Part shown: piece by piece, positions 25,288 through 45,021 of the stretch
Layout of the letters: every line of letters starts with the position of its first letter
Position numbering within the stretch: the stretch's first letter is position 1
Assembly (NCBI RefSeq): GCF_017654505.1
Contig: NW_024472122.1
Location: forward strand, 124,001-188,000
Length of the DNA stretch: 64,000 bases
DNA from: Polyodon spathula
Lineage: Eukaryota > Chordata > Actinopteri > Acipenseriformes > Polyodontidae
Reading direction: 5' to 3'
Notes under the pieces: model-generated
What the model was told of the DNA's origin: nothing
Databases searched by the model: none
Seen by the model: the letters and a program-made list of their open reading frames with translations, nothing else
Made by a program: the position numbers and the translations under genes

Positions 25288-25640
25288 ATGGTTAAAACTA
25301 AACAGTACAGCAACCACCTCAAAACTGCAGTGATACAGCTAAACAAAGAAGGAGAAACAACCAGAAAAACAGCAGAAAGACTCGGTTTACCAAAAAGCAC
25401 TGTGTGGCTACTAGTGACAAACACGGGAGAACAGGAACTACTTCCTCAGGAACTGGCGATCTTTGTATGGTAGAAGGATCAATGAATGCTGCAAAATATC
25501 AAGACATGCTGCCCTCTCATTTGTTACCCAGTGCTAGACGGGTTAGTGGAAGGAAGTTTCTATTCCAGCAGGATAATGACCCTGAGCACGTTTTAAAATA
25601 TACAACTGCCTTATTTTGGTCAGCGCCTCACCAAGATTAA
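25288..25640 (+). pseudogene. Tc1-like transposase fossil, internally deleted
   Basis: The first part (25288 to about 25420) encodes a start methionine and a helix-turn-helix typical of Tc1/mariner DNA-binding domains (TAVIQLNKEGETTRKTAERL then GLPKSTVW). A second part in another frame (about 25455-25640) has GTGDLCMVEGSMNAAKYQDM and FLFQQDNDPEH, the region around the second catalytic aspartate. The middle of the protein, with the first catalytic Asp, and the end, with the third acidic residue, are missing. It therefore cannot be active. Clear terminal inverted repeats were not found. It lies between gpn2 and the 3' end of gpatch3, on the opposite strand to both. Confidence 0.8.
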
Positions 25641-26157
25641 GCATTTATTTTATTTTTTTATATTCCAATGTGTATATAAGACATTTGTTCCACTTTGTAA
25701 ATTCAGGGGTAAAAAATTGTATGAGAAAAATCCAAAGTTTATCACAAAAGCATCTAATGTTTTAATTATCCTAAATAACTGATGTATGGCACATAAAATA
25801 TCCAGACAGCAGAAAACATTTTAACATAAAGTGAATTAGACAGACAAAAGTTAACTGTACAATTTTTCATAGTAAAAGATAACATTTTCCTATACAAACA
25901 TAATAAATACAATTACTAACTGGTAAAACCGAGGTAAAAACGGTTTCAGCTATGCCTCTCTCAAACACAGTGATGAAGGCACTGGGTGAAACATTTGTCA
26001 ATTTGACTTTCTTATAAGTTTTACCTGAGAATGTGCAAGTGTTTGAAGTTCTCAATGATTAAGCAGTATTACCGAAACTGACAGATACGTGGCAACCTTT
26101 TTTCCTAAACATTGTGTACATGGCAGCACGTTATTTTTCAACAGTATCACAGACAGT

Positions 26158-29100
26158 CTAGTTTTGACTGCTGTCCTTCGTTCTCCCCCTCTGGTTCTGT
26201 CTGTACTTCATGCTGGTGGGTGGCTGGCGGCGCAGCAGGGAATCTCCTTGGTCCATTTCTTCAGGTTCGTCATAAACTGTAGAAATCCTAAATTCAGGAC
26301 GGGACTTTTTCACAGCCGTGAAAGTGTTCAGCTTCTCTCCATGGTACCTGGGAAAGGCAACGTTTAGGACTATTACAAGAAGATTCAGTAATCCTTTATA
26401 TTGAGTGGCACAAATAAGTTAATGCAATGAAGTAAATAAGTTTAATTAATATGCAATTAACCATTTGCTGAAGCTACATGTTAATATACAGTCAACAGTT
26501 ATACCATGCAGGGGTGTATTATTAGACTGCCATTTGAGCTCACATTTCATATGTAGGTTGAGTATGTTTTTTGAGACTTGAAAATAATAAAGGACATACA
26601 AAGACTGGTATGTAGCATTACCAATATTATTCTATAAGCTATCCATAATGCGCATTTAAAGCACACAATGTAGAGGAAGTCACTTACCCGAATCCTCTCT
26701 TACACTTGGGGTGCTGTCCCTCATTCTCCAAGGCTTCTGCCATCCCCACCTTGCTGTGGCCCAGCCCAGAGCCATCCTTCCAGCCCTGCTTCTCCATCAC
26801 CCTCCTGCCTATACCCTAGAGGACAGAGAGGAACCCACAACTCTGAGCAGCTCTCACTAGCAACAGTGACCGGAACTCACAAGAAAATTACACATGAACT
26901 AAAACATGAACATGAACTAAAATATTAACAGCATAACAGGACAATAATTCCACCGAGGGCTTCAGTGACGTCATAAACCACAAGCCCAGAGCCCAAATTA
27001 TGTTTATTTTATTATTATAGTATATGGGTTAAATAATACATCACAGAACTCAGTTAATTTTATCCATTTATTGACTTTTATGAACATTGAATGTTAATAT
27101 TGTGATTTTATTGTTAATATTGTCCTTTTACATTTGCATAGTCCAGGCTGTATTAGAGTCACTATTCCTGTATTTTATAACCCTAATGACTCTCCCTTGC
27201 TGCTCTGTACCTTGGTGTATTTTTCGAAGCCCCCAATTCGCTGGCCCTGCACAGATCCCTCCTCCAATCCATCCCTCAGTCGCCGCTCATACCTCATCCG
27301 GACATAATCCCGGGCGTCCTTATCCCCTCCATCTGAAGGCAAGGCAGTAAAAGTGTGAGAAGACAGGGGCAATTCCACCCGCCTCACGCTTCCTACAGAG
27401 TAGGGTTTCACTACAGTACAGGGTGCCGGCTCTTACTACTAGAACTGAAGAACGGCTCAAGGCACCCTAGCATAGACTGCATCAAAAAAAAACAATGGTG
27501 GAACTAACACAATATCGACTGTATTAGTTACACAAGCAGAGCTTGATCAACACAGCATACCTTTGTCATAGTAAACACTCATATCTACATCCCAGTCGTC
27601 AGCAGTCTGTTCATCAAAATCTGTAAAACAACAAGAACACACGCCAGGGGTTACAATCCATCGAAAGAAAGAAAAAAAGAAATGGCTTTTTACTCCTCAA
27701 GCTCATGCTTTGACTAGTAGCGAGAGTGAGCGAGTTAAGAACGGGGTGGAAGACTGGGTCCCAACACTTAACAACCTTTGAGAATGTATTTTTCAGTGTT
27801 AAAACTGAACCAGATGTGAGTCACTGCACCTCTAACATGGACACAGATCCAGTGCAGTGCATGGAACACACCTCCTTGCTCCTCCTTCCAGTACTGTGCG
27901 TCAGTGTAGAAGACCAGCCCGGAGCCCCCCTTCTCCCACTTGAGCTCGATCTTCTCTTCAAACAGCCTCTCCTCACAGCGCCCCTGGTTAGTCACGTCCT
28001 CATACAGGGCCTCGTGCCGCTCCCACTCCTCACACGTGTCATCATCCTGCTCACAACACAAGGGGGGGAGGGGGTTACTTGTGGGGAGAAAGCGTTTGGG
28101 AATTTCACAAAATGTGAGAGATCACTGTTCTGGCTATGTCAGGTGCCAGGACAGCTCTGTGAGTGCAACTCAATCTCAAGCTAGCTAACCTAAGATCTTC
28201 TCTTAAGGTGAGACTCCGAACTGTGTGTTGGTCTGGTGGACTAGGGTCCACTCAGGTCCAAGTTAAAAGCAATGAGCATGTCTATGACTTGAACAACCAT
28301 TTCAGCAATTTGTATTGGCTAAAACCCACATTTTTAAAGATATAAAAACTACACCTCCCTGTTACAACTCAACTTCAGTTAAACGGATGGAAATGAGATG
28401 CCCATTGCATAGCATTTTAATAAGACACACCTGAGCTTGTTTCCTATATGTAGTGGTTAACCAAGCTGGTAGTAAAACCTGGAATTGGAGAATGCTATGC
28501 AATAAAAGTCTTATTTCCACCCCTGAGTAATGATGGGCTGTAGATCTAACAGAGGATGTGACAGAGGGCTGATAGTAGGTTCTTGTTGGCAAGTGCTTCT
28601 GCTTGTACAGACACTGACTTTTTGACAGCGTTATGGCAGGTGATTCAGATTTGTTCTCCAGCCCTTGTACACAAGACTACACAACTCACATCATCCGAGT
28701 GGGACTCTGCACAATCATCTCCACCTTCGCAGCTGGACTCTTCTCTATCTTTCGAAGGACCACCATGCTTCTTCCTCGGTTGTTTCGTCCTCCCTGAAGG
28801 AGGCACAAGCCCAGCACCAGGTCCTAGATCTTCCCCTGTAATGGCTTCACCGTTGGCAGTGTACACCCCCTCCTCCAGCCGAACGGTCCGGGTGGCCCTG
28901 TACTCGAAGGGGACGTTTCCATATCTCCGATTGGAGCCCGTCTTGGGGAACTTCAGCCCCAGTTTGGTGATGATGCGTGGGGGCAGTCTGCAAGCCTGGA
29001 TGAGCTCCAGGAACACAGTCACCGGAGTGCCCACATTGCCACTGGGCATCAGAGCCGGGGGGTTCATCTCTGGCAGCCTTGTCAAGTCCTCTTCAGTGAA

Positions 29101-30487
29101 CCTCTCGCTCAGGGCGATCTTGCTGTTCAGCTCCTTTTTCGTTTTATAAGGAAACGCGTTGGAATCTGCAAAACAAAATATGCAATACGTAACATATCCC
29201 ACAGTGAGCTCTTGTAATAAATACTTTGTATGTGTTTGTTTATTGTTTGTTTATTTAGCCGACGCCTTTATCCAAGGCGACTTAGAGAGACTAGGGTGTG
29301 TGAACCATGCATCAAATACAGTCACTTACAACAACGTCTCATCTGAAAGACGGAGCACAAGGAGGTTAAGTGACTTGCTCAAGGTCACAGCGAGTGAGCA
29401 GGGAATTTGAACCAGGGACTTCCTGGTTACAAGCCCTTTTCTTTAACCACTGGACCACATAGCCTGTTTCAGGGACGGAAATAAGCAGGGATGCATAGCA
29501 GTCTGATCTATTCCTGGTTTTACTATTAGTTTAAAATCAGACACACCGAGGTTGCTACCTAAACACTGTGGCTAATCAAGCTTGTAGTAAAACCTGGAAT
29601 GGGCGAACCTGCTATGCAACAGGAGTCTTACTTCCATCACTGTTTAAAGTTGGTTTGAAGCTCTTTATTAGTTGCTAACATCAATGCTCATTCACCTCCG
29701 TTTTATATACAGGTACCTGAGATATTCTATTTATTTCACAAATGATGATTAAGATTCACAGGTAAAGCAAAGGTTGTGAGAATACCCACAACTGGACAGT
29801 AGTTTTGAGAAACTTAGGTGACGAATATCAAAAATGAATACCGAACTTCAAACCGACTTTACCAGTGCTGATATTCCCGCAGTGACCAGCTCTCGTCCGA
29901 TCTGCCGGTTTTAACCAGACAAGCAGGTTCAAGAGAAAACGAATACATGCGAAACATTCTTAATCTACTGAGCGCTGCTGCGTGTTTCAAATGCAGCTCA
30001 GTATCCAGTAAGAACCCAGTAAATGCGGGTTTCAATTTCATTACTGGTCTGCAGTTCACCACTAATTACCCAACTGATCCGAGACCCTGATCTTCCTGAT
30101 GACACACCGACTGCCTAGCCAGCTTCCCTCGGAACCAATCCACTGATTCCCCGCGTACATCTTCACGAACCGGTCCGTCTGGTTCGCTTGAACCGAGACC
30201 ACACAGCAGCACGTTGTCTTTCCCGAGGCAGCGGGTTGTCCTCCGGTGTCTGCCGGCTCTGAGCTCCCCTCCTCCGGCCCCTCGCCCTGTAAACACGCCG
30301 GCTGTTCCTCGGCCTGCTCTGCCCCGGGCTCGTGTTCTGGGTCCCTGAGAACCTCAGGTCGGTGTCGGTAATGGAAACACGCAAAGCCGCCCCCTTCGAT
30401 AAACTGGCTAAAATAATTCCGGAGATCCAGCGAGCGGAATTTCGCTGGGATGTTGCTAACGACACAGTAAACAACGGGAGCGGACAT
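26158..30487 (-). CDS. gpatch3: G-patch domain-containing protein 3 (GPATCH3)
   Basis: Nucleic-acid-associated G-patch protein; mammalian GPATCH3 has been linked to RIG-I-like receptor signalling and to gene regulation. Coding exons (minus): 30487-30070, 29165-28690, 28046-27872, 27620-27561, 27332-27211, 26816-26698, 26347-26158; 519 aa against about 525 in human. The N-terminal part has an RRM-like start (VVYCVVSNIPAKFRSLDLRN, then YFSQF) and the CFHYRHRPE block. Exon 2 has LPPRIITKLGLKFPKTGSNR and RYGNVPFEY; exon 3 has EEWERHEALYEDV and ELKWEKGGSGLVFYTDAQYW. Exons 4 and 5 have DEQTADDWDVDMSVYYD and GGDKDARD. The G-patch spans about residues 415-460, GIGRRVMEKQGWKDGSGLG. The last exon reads GYHGEKLNTFTAVKKSRPEF and ends LLRRQPPTSMKYRQNQRGRT plus a short tail. 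The ATG at 30487 is preferred over the upstream in-frame one because it gives the conserved MSAPVVYC start. Foldback and SINE copies sit in introns 1 and 2. Confidence 0.95.
28385..28525 (+). mobile_element. Foldback element copy (family A), gpatch3 intron 2
   Basis: Left arm ggatggaaatgagatgccca with ttgcatagcat, centre aataagacacacctgagctt, right arm gctatgcaataaaagtctta and ttccacccc. The arms are inverted repeats. It has internal losses relative to other copies. Confidence 0.75.
29236..29464 (-). mobile_element. tRNA-derived SINE
   Basis: Read on the minus strand, the element begins with a tRNA-like head: A box TGGTCCAGTGGTT and B box GGTTCAAATTCC (plus-strand 29403-29413). A tRNA-unrelated body (TGACCTTGAGCAAGTCACTT) follows. 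The 3' tail is CTTGGATAAAGGCGTCGGCT then AAATAAACAAAC. That tail resembles the L2-like 3' ends shared by many fish SINEs. It lies in gpatch3 intron 1, abutting a foldback copy. Confidence 0.8.
29472..29643 (+). mobile_element. Foldback element copy (family A), gpatch3 intron 1
   Basis: gggacggaaataagcaggga ... tgcatagcagtctgatctat at the left and aacctggaatgggcgaacct, gctatgcaacaggagtctta, cttccatcactg at the right form a long imperfect hairpin of about 172 bases. The centre is in forward orientation (gacacaccgaggttgctacc). Confidence 0.8.
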
Positions 30488-30713
30488 GTTGCAACACTGC
30501 AAACACGCCTTTTGATATACTGACAACTTTATTGAAAACGCTTTCACTCACAAACATTGACGTCACCACTTGCAAAATTCTTCCATCCTTATACTTACAT
30601 GATCTTCTACGTCATCATAATCAAGCAATATTTAAAAAACAGAATGGGATTTATTTGCGGGACAAAACAAGAACTGGTTTATTTTATTTTAACAGAAGAA
30701 ACAAAAAGCGAAA

Positions 30714-30716
<3 letters not shown>

Positions 30717-30768
<52 letters not shown>
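30717..30768. repeat. (TTA)n microsatellite upstream of gpatch3
   Basis: About 17 trinucleotide units starting 230 bases upstream of the gpatch3 start codon, so inside or next to its promoter. Confidence 0.95.
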
Positions 30769-30839
30769 TTTAATTATAACAGTCTACCTTTTCACACACA
30801 AAGTGTGTGTTTTTTCGATACGTTGACCTTTTGAGGAAG

Positions 30840-30843
<4 letters not shown>

Positions 30844-30904
<61 letters not shown>
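30844..30904. repeat. (AT)n microsatellite upstream of gpatch3
   Basis: About 30 AT units, 75 bases beyond the TTA repeat, about 360-420 bases upstream of the gpatch3 ATG. Confidence 0.95.
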
Positions 30905-30909
<5 letters not shown>

Positions 30910-32672
30910 ACTGTGTGTGTGTGTGGCGTAAGTAACAAATACCGGTATATGTACATTGAAGTTACAGTTGAAGACACATATAATGACGTCACTGCAACGC
31001 TTCTACCAATTTATGTTGTTTTAACCCCAAATGCCCAGCAGGAGGCAGCAATGAGCTATCACTGAAAACAAGATTCAGAACTCCAGTTATACTGGTGTCC
31101 CAGACTCTCCCCCTATCCTTACTCCACTATGCAGTTCTGCAGACCACTGGGCATATACCAAGAAGTCTCACCAAAATACCGTGGTCATACAATCCCATCC
31201 ATTCTCCACAGATTTTTCAGTCACCCCAATAAGATTATACATTCACACATAATATATATTCACACAACTACTAGGAACCTGTGATAGTGGTATAAATGTG
31301 TACGTCTCGACGGGGATAATAAATCGATCACACATTTTAAGAGACCTGATTTTCAGTGACGTGAATTGGATTGAAAATTACAAACTTTTCCCAGAAGCAG
31401 CAGTCGTAGTCTACCGTGTGAACTCTCTGTCCTCAGATCAGTGCAGGTTAGGGTAACACTGACTGGCCCTGACTGTGTTTTTTTTATTTTTTTTATTTAT
31501 CGAAAACAACTCAGATGTTTAACAGGAGAATGGACTTTGAGGTCTGGCAACATAATAAGGTGATGTTGTTCTTTATTTAGCAACTATGTGAATGTGTTGT
31601 TTTTTTTCCCCTTTAAAAACGCGAGATCAATGATAAACACTGAGGTCATTTAGATCTGAAGCTGTTACATTCATTGATCCTTCCTATTTGAATGAGGATC
31701 CTAAAAATATGCTTGGGAACTAGAAGCTAACCATTCATTGCAAAAGCACAAACCTTTGTCTCCTCTGTCCATTTCAATTGCACATCACATTGGAAAGATC
31801 TATTGCCTTACACTTCCTGCTTTCAAAGGGAGGGCACAAGCCTATTTCAGGTATTTACACTATCCCACATCTAGTCAATGTTACACTAAAATATAATCTA
31901 TCATCACAGTTTGTTTCAATGTTAGAGAACTGAATTTCTAACTAAGGAGTCAGGAAAGGTGACACTAGATCACTTTACATGACAGCACTGGAAAGGGGAA
32001 CGGCCCTTAATGAACTTGAGGCCTTCACAATTTACCTGCATGTCAGAGACAGTCTACCAACTCTCAGGGCTGGTTCCAGACACCTCTCCACAGCACCTAA
32101 CCTCAATGCTGCCAGGGTGAACCCAGAAGTCAATGGGGGGATTGTCAAGGATTTGCAATAAAGGATGGGCGTGGTGGGAAAGCAGGTTTATCTTTAGTGG
32201 ATAACCTTTATTAGATCTCATATCTGAATTGCAGCTTGGGTCCTTGCTAAGAGAACAGCACAAAATATTGCATCAAGATTTTAATGTCAATTTGGACTTT
32301 CAATGACAGTAGATACAAAAAGTGTTAGTCTTAATTGTAAATTCTGACACACATACAATGCATCTCTATTAATCCTCTGGATTTTTCAGATTCTAGATGA
32401 TTCCCAGTAACTTTGAATCTATTTTATATAGCAGCTGTCATAGTGGACCATCACCACAAAGCGCTTTACAAGATACAGTAAAAACAATGCATAATACATT
32501 AAGTACAGTAAATACCTCAGCTTGCAGGCAGGGGTATATTGGAATATCACCCATTTTTGGCAGTGGTTTTGTAACTAATAACAAATAAAAAGGCAGTGTG
32601 TCAAGGAATTTAGAATGTAGGACTGCGTAGTGATTCATTCAGTGTGGAGCGACTCATTAGTATGCAAGCCAT

Positions 32673-32738
<66 letters not shown>

Positions 32739-33390
32739 CACAGTAGGATTTATTATGGGTGATTTTTAATACAGGTCTCCTTGGATTGGAACTGCACTGT
32801 ACTTTATCAGAAATCACAGCCTGACAAGAGGTTTAAACAGTTACTTTTTAGCTTTCTTTCCCCGTGAAACAATTTGCTCCAACTTTTGAAATGAAGTTTT
32901 AAGAAGGATTTACCTAAACTTAATGATATAAAAAAAACAAAGAAAAAAAAATCTATATATCACTTAACCAGAAAAGATCTTAAAGTGTACCAGTTTAACT
33001 TCTGCAGACCAATCATTTTACAAGCATGTAAATTATGCTTATAAAAAACCCAAAACCTTAATTACAAAAGAACCACCAAAAGCAGGCAAGGCTGGGTATC
33101 TTGTGCTTGAGCACAAGCTTTGTCATTAAGTCTGTTAGGTGGGTTAAGGATTGCCAATAACATCGGGATCAATGAACTCTTACTCGCACAATTCCCTGGC
33201 CTTCAACTTGTCTTTATGGCAGTCTTTTATAAATCTGACAGGAAAACAAACAAACAGATATGAATATCGCTTGTTAACCAGCACACTTCCCAACCGTTTT
33301 GTCAGATCAATATAAAAATTCTTACACAGAAAAGGAACCACACAGTCAATATAATGCAAAATACTACATATTAAAAGATTCAGTTTGAAA
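30905..33390. other. Intergenic DNA between nudc and gpatch3
   Basis: No exon recognised. A dispersed fish repeat is suggested near 32424-32480 by a tatatag... end and the motif acaaagcgctttacaagata; the same agcgctttgtgatg motif occurs in the other orientation near 51158. The (GT)n repeat at 32674-32735 is the other clear feature. Confidence 0.5.
32674..32735. repeat. (GT)n microsatellite
   Basis: About 31 GT units, seen directly. Confidence 0.95.
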
Positions 33391-33394
33391 ACTT

Positions 33395-33475
33395 TTTATT
33401 TGAAAAAAAAAAAAAAAAACAGTATAACTGATATAACAAACAAACAAACAACAGCTGTAACAGTTTTGTTTTATT
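33395..33475 (-). terminator. Candidate poly(A) signals for nudc
   Basis: Two AATAAA hexamers on the minus strand (plus-strand TTTATT at 33470-33475 and 33395-33400) lie about 155 and 230 bases past the nudc stop codon, at the right distance for the 3' end. Confidence 0.5.
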
Positions 33476-33628
33476 CAGAATTGATACAGGGTTTCATTCA
33501 TAGTCTTTGGGACTGAACTAGAAGTTAACTGTTGTGTCTGTGGATCCCAGCTGACTGGATACATTATTTATACGTGCATGTCTTCTTTAGGGCAGCAAAG
33601 GGCAGTCTGAGAAACAGACAGGCATTTC

Positions 33629-41836
<8,208 letters not shown>

Positions 41837-41879
41837 GTTTTCAAAAGCTATAAATAAAAGGCTGTGTTAATTCTTCTAA

Positions 41880-42120
41880 ACACAACACCGTTAACTGTAA
41901 CTACACAACCTGCTGCCAGCACAGAGTCACTTCCTGGAAACACCGCGACAACCCAGACAATAAACCAATCAGAGACTTGAAACCAGAGTTGACAGCCGTT
42001 TAAGCCAATGAGGATGCACGCCGAGACGCAGGCCCGCGGTGCCATGTGGTTTTGACTGAGACGCATGTTCTACTCGCAGGCCCGCGCTGAGAGGGAGCTG
42101 GGAGCGCGAGTAGAATATTC
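41880..42120 (-). promoter_or_regulatory. Probable nudc promoter, CpG-richer segment
   Basis: The segment just upstream of the first nudc coding exon is clearly richer in CpG than the surrounding DNA. It has inverted CCAAT motifs on the relevant strand (for example aaccaatcag near 41964, agccaatgag near 42004). This is typical of a TATA-less housekeeping promoter. The exact start site is unknown. Confidence 0.45.
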
Positions 42121-44700
42121 TGGAAGATGCAAGAGCAGCGTTGAAGAATAGTCTCTATGCATATATGCGAGTCAGAGCTGCAACTGAGAGCTGCTGTCAG
42201 GCAACAATGAATAAATGCATCAGTAATTATAGATCAATATATTGTGTTTTCATTTTAAATGAAGAGGTCGCCATCAATCGTTCCTACAAAGCATGTATGA
42301 AAAATGTAACCTTACAAATACAGAAATGCAAGTGTGGTAGTGTGCTACCAGGTTTTACAATGAGAATACACGGTTACTATAATGTGTTTCTGTCAAAACT
42401 GCACACAGACCAGTATAGCAAATGAAAGTGCATAAGTAAGATCTATGAAAATATCCAGGCTATACCTCGGCCTCTGATCTCCACTGCTGCGAGGCACGGC
42501 CAGGTGCTATGCAGTAGTGCTGGGCTATTGACGGCAAACATCTGTGCAGGAGGGAATATCGACACAAGCACAAATAAACCAGCCGAGACTGAAAGCCACA
42601 CTTGTTTTCTGTTTGTGACCAAACTTTATTCAGTCCATTGTGATTTCCATTCAAAAAAAGGTCTGATGAGCTGATGGTACAGTGTGTGACTGTAATAATG
42701 GCACACCAAGTTAAGGAAGCCTATAATACGCTATCTATCTCCTGGCTGGGTATGTTAATGAAGTTCCTCATCAGCATGTCAGTGGCAGTGCAGTGCTTTT
42801 TTCTATTATAAATAAATCATTTATGTGGTAAACAGCAGACTGTGATCTGGAACCGGCTCATTGATTTCTGTCCTGTTGGTTTAAGTGCAGTTCAGAGCCT
42901 GGCCTATTTTTAGAACAAAGCACACAAGCTTAAAGAATTAAATAGTCATGCGTGGCTTAGTGCCCAAATACAGTTTTAAAATATATACTCCCATGACATA
43001 TTGTATTGGTTGTAGTAACCCTTGTTGAAAAACACCCGATCTGATGGTGTAAAAACCCAGTGCATCAAAAATACTTTTGTTTTCAATTTCTGCAGAGCCA
43101 AACCAGAGATTGAGGGGATCATTTCTAACCCTCTACTGTAGCAAGTATTGCATCCCTATTTGGCTCACACAGAGTGGCACTGAAGCAAGGTCCACTTTTT
43201 CAAGGGGCAAGGTAGCTGGTGCCCTTACATCTAACAATGACTCCAAACTGGACTGTCAGCTCATCAGTGTGATTGAATATCGAATGGCTATTGTCTCAAA
43301 AGTGTGTGCTACATATGGCACGTGCCTCTAGTTTAATAAAGTCCATGAGAAATGAGCTGCAGAATCTGGGAGAGACTGAGGGACTCAAAGCTATGGCCTG
43401 GACTGTAGTGGACAGCAGGGGTTCCACAACTGGGCGGCCAACAACACACTCAGTGTAAAAAGGACAAGGTCAAATATTTAAGATGCTAATTTCACAGCAT
43501 CAGTTTATACCTGTTTGCATCCGTGGGCCAGCCACTAAGCACCAAGGCCACTGGATTACAGGCCACTGTATACAAGCACTCTGCCCCAGATAGGCGGTGA
43601 ATAATCAGTGACACACTGCAGGAGAGGGGAGACAGGAAAGGCAATTCCTGTTTTCTGTGTACCGGTACTCACAATAAATTACTTCCTTTATCAGGGAAGC
43701 TTTCTGTGCTAGGTACGACAGCAATAAAAAAAGATACATAAATAGTTGTGTTATTGTGTTATCTCAGCTCCCAAGCTGTAGTGCTGCCATATATCTGAGC
43801 ACAACAGTTTGGCAAAGAGACAAAAAAAAATATTGTGGTGAATCTGGATGCCAAACTAGGATTACGTTAGCCCAGGGGTGGCCAAAGTTCCACTCCTAGT
43901 CTTTGTTTCAATGAAATTGTTTAATTGAACCAATTAAACCTCCATCCAGAAATTGAAGTAGTTCATTATATTATTTTACCTGACAAACCTGGAGCGGAAT
44001 GGCCCTCCAGGACTGTGATTGGACACCCCTGCGGTAGCCCAGTAACACTGTCAACCAATCATGGTTGAGTGTCATCATTTCTGGGCCAACATAAGACCTT
44101 TACTATAAACCAGCATTATTGGGTTACTAGTCCCCAGACTGAACTACCAGTCACTTCCAAACTAGGTTCGAATTATACTTCAGTAAACTATAAGAAAGAT
44201 TGGTGACACAAAGACCCAGTCAAACCAAGTTCTATATATAAACAGATGAACTATGTTGATGTCAGCTTTTCTTCTGTTTTTTAATTTAGGTATAATAACT
44301 CACATGATTTTAAGTGTTCTGTGGCTAATTCTAATCATGTTGAGAGCGTATTTTGTCTAGCACTCTTTGTATGATAGACTTTTGTAAAGACCATTAAAAG
44401 GATAGCGACATTTTAAGTCTAACCCAGAGGTATCTCACGAAAGGCTTTTAAAAAATAAATCTAATTATTATCAGCAGCAGTACTATTACAATATTCAGCA
44501 TCACAAAAACATATAGAAATCTACCCAGACTACTACTCAAGGCCATGTAGGAGTGTAATTTGTCAGGTTTGCTTTGGCCTGCTTCCAACTCATGAGGTGT
44601 GATAGACATGCACTTGATTGCACACCAGGCCTTGGTAGCTTGGTACAGGTTGGGTTAATGACTGAGGTTGTACAGATAAGGAAAGCCCTGCCTCCAGCAG
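42121..44700. other. Intergenic DNA between nudc and nr0b2 (head-to-head)
   Basis: The two genes diverge from this interval of about 2.9 kb. No exon is recognised. The only defined element is the hAT-like palindrome at 43873-44031. Confidence 0.5.
43873..44031. mobile_element. hAT-like non-autonomous element with 8-bp target duplication
   Basis: A 159-bp element with terminal inverted repeats (CAGGGGTGGCC at the left, GGACACCCCTG at the right) and subterminal palindromic sequence (actgtgattgg, cctccag). It is flanked by cgttagcc (43865-43872) and cggtagcc (44032-44039), an 8-bp duplication matching at 7 of 8 positions. TIR type and 8-bp duplication are hallmarks of the hAT superfamily. No coding capacity. 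Confidence 0.8.
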
Positions 44701-44727
44701 ACTGTCAGGTTTCATTGACTCAAGCCT

Positions 44728-44854
44728 ATTGGCTCCACGTGGAGTGAATCTACACAGCCAGATGGGCCAGGGTCAGCTTGTTTTTCAATGACAGAATGTT
44801 ATTCGCTGGGGTCAAGGTTGGCATGTTACTCTCAGGGGAAAGCCTTTATAAATA
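44728..44854 (+). promoter_or_regulatory. nr0b2 promoter: inverted CCAAT, E-box palindrome, LRH-1-like site, TATA box
   Basis: In order: an inverted CCAAT (ATTGG, 44728-44732), a 12-bp palindrome CTCCACGTGGAG with a central CACGTG E-box (44733-44744), a nuclear-receptor half-site TCAAGGTTG (44812-44820) and a TATA box TATAAATA (44847-44854). The start codon is 168 bases past the TATA box. SHP promoters of mammals are driven by LRH-1 and FXR. The TCAAGG site fits the SF-1/LRH-1/ERR consensus with one deviation, so similar control is plausible. Confidence 0.6.
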
Positions 44855-45021
44855 GAGCAGTAGAGCGTGGAGACAGGTGCATAAGGCAGCCACTCTGGAG
44901 TGCGCAAATCCTGATTCCATTGCAGAGACGAACATTTCTAACAGTACACAGCTGTGCTGAGTGATAGAGGGAGAGCCGAAGCACTTGAATTGATAGTTAC
45001 TGTCCTTGGAAGAGAAGCACG

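Noticed and set aside
27726..29149. Long plus-strand frames (152 and 188 codons)
   Set aside because: Shadows of gpatch3 exons 2 and 3 on the opposite strand.
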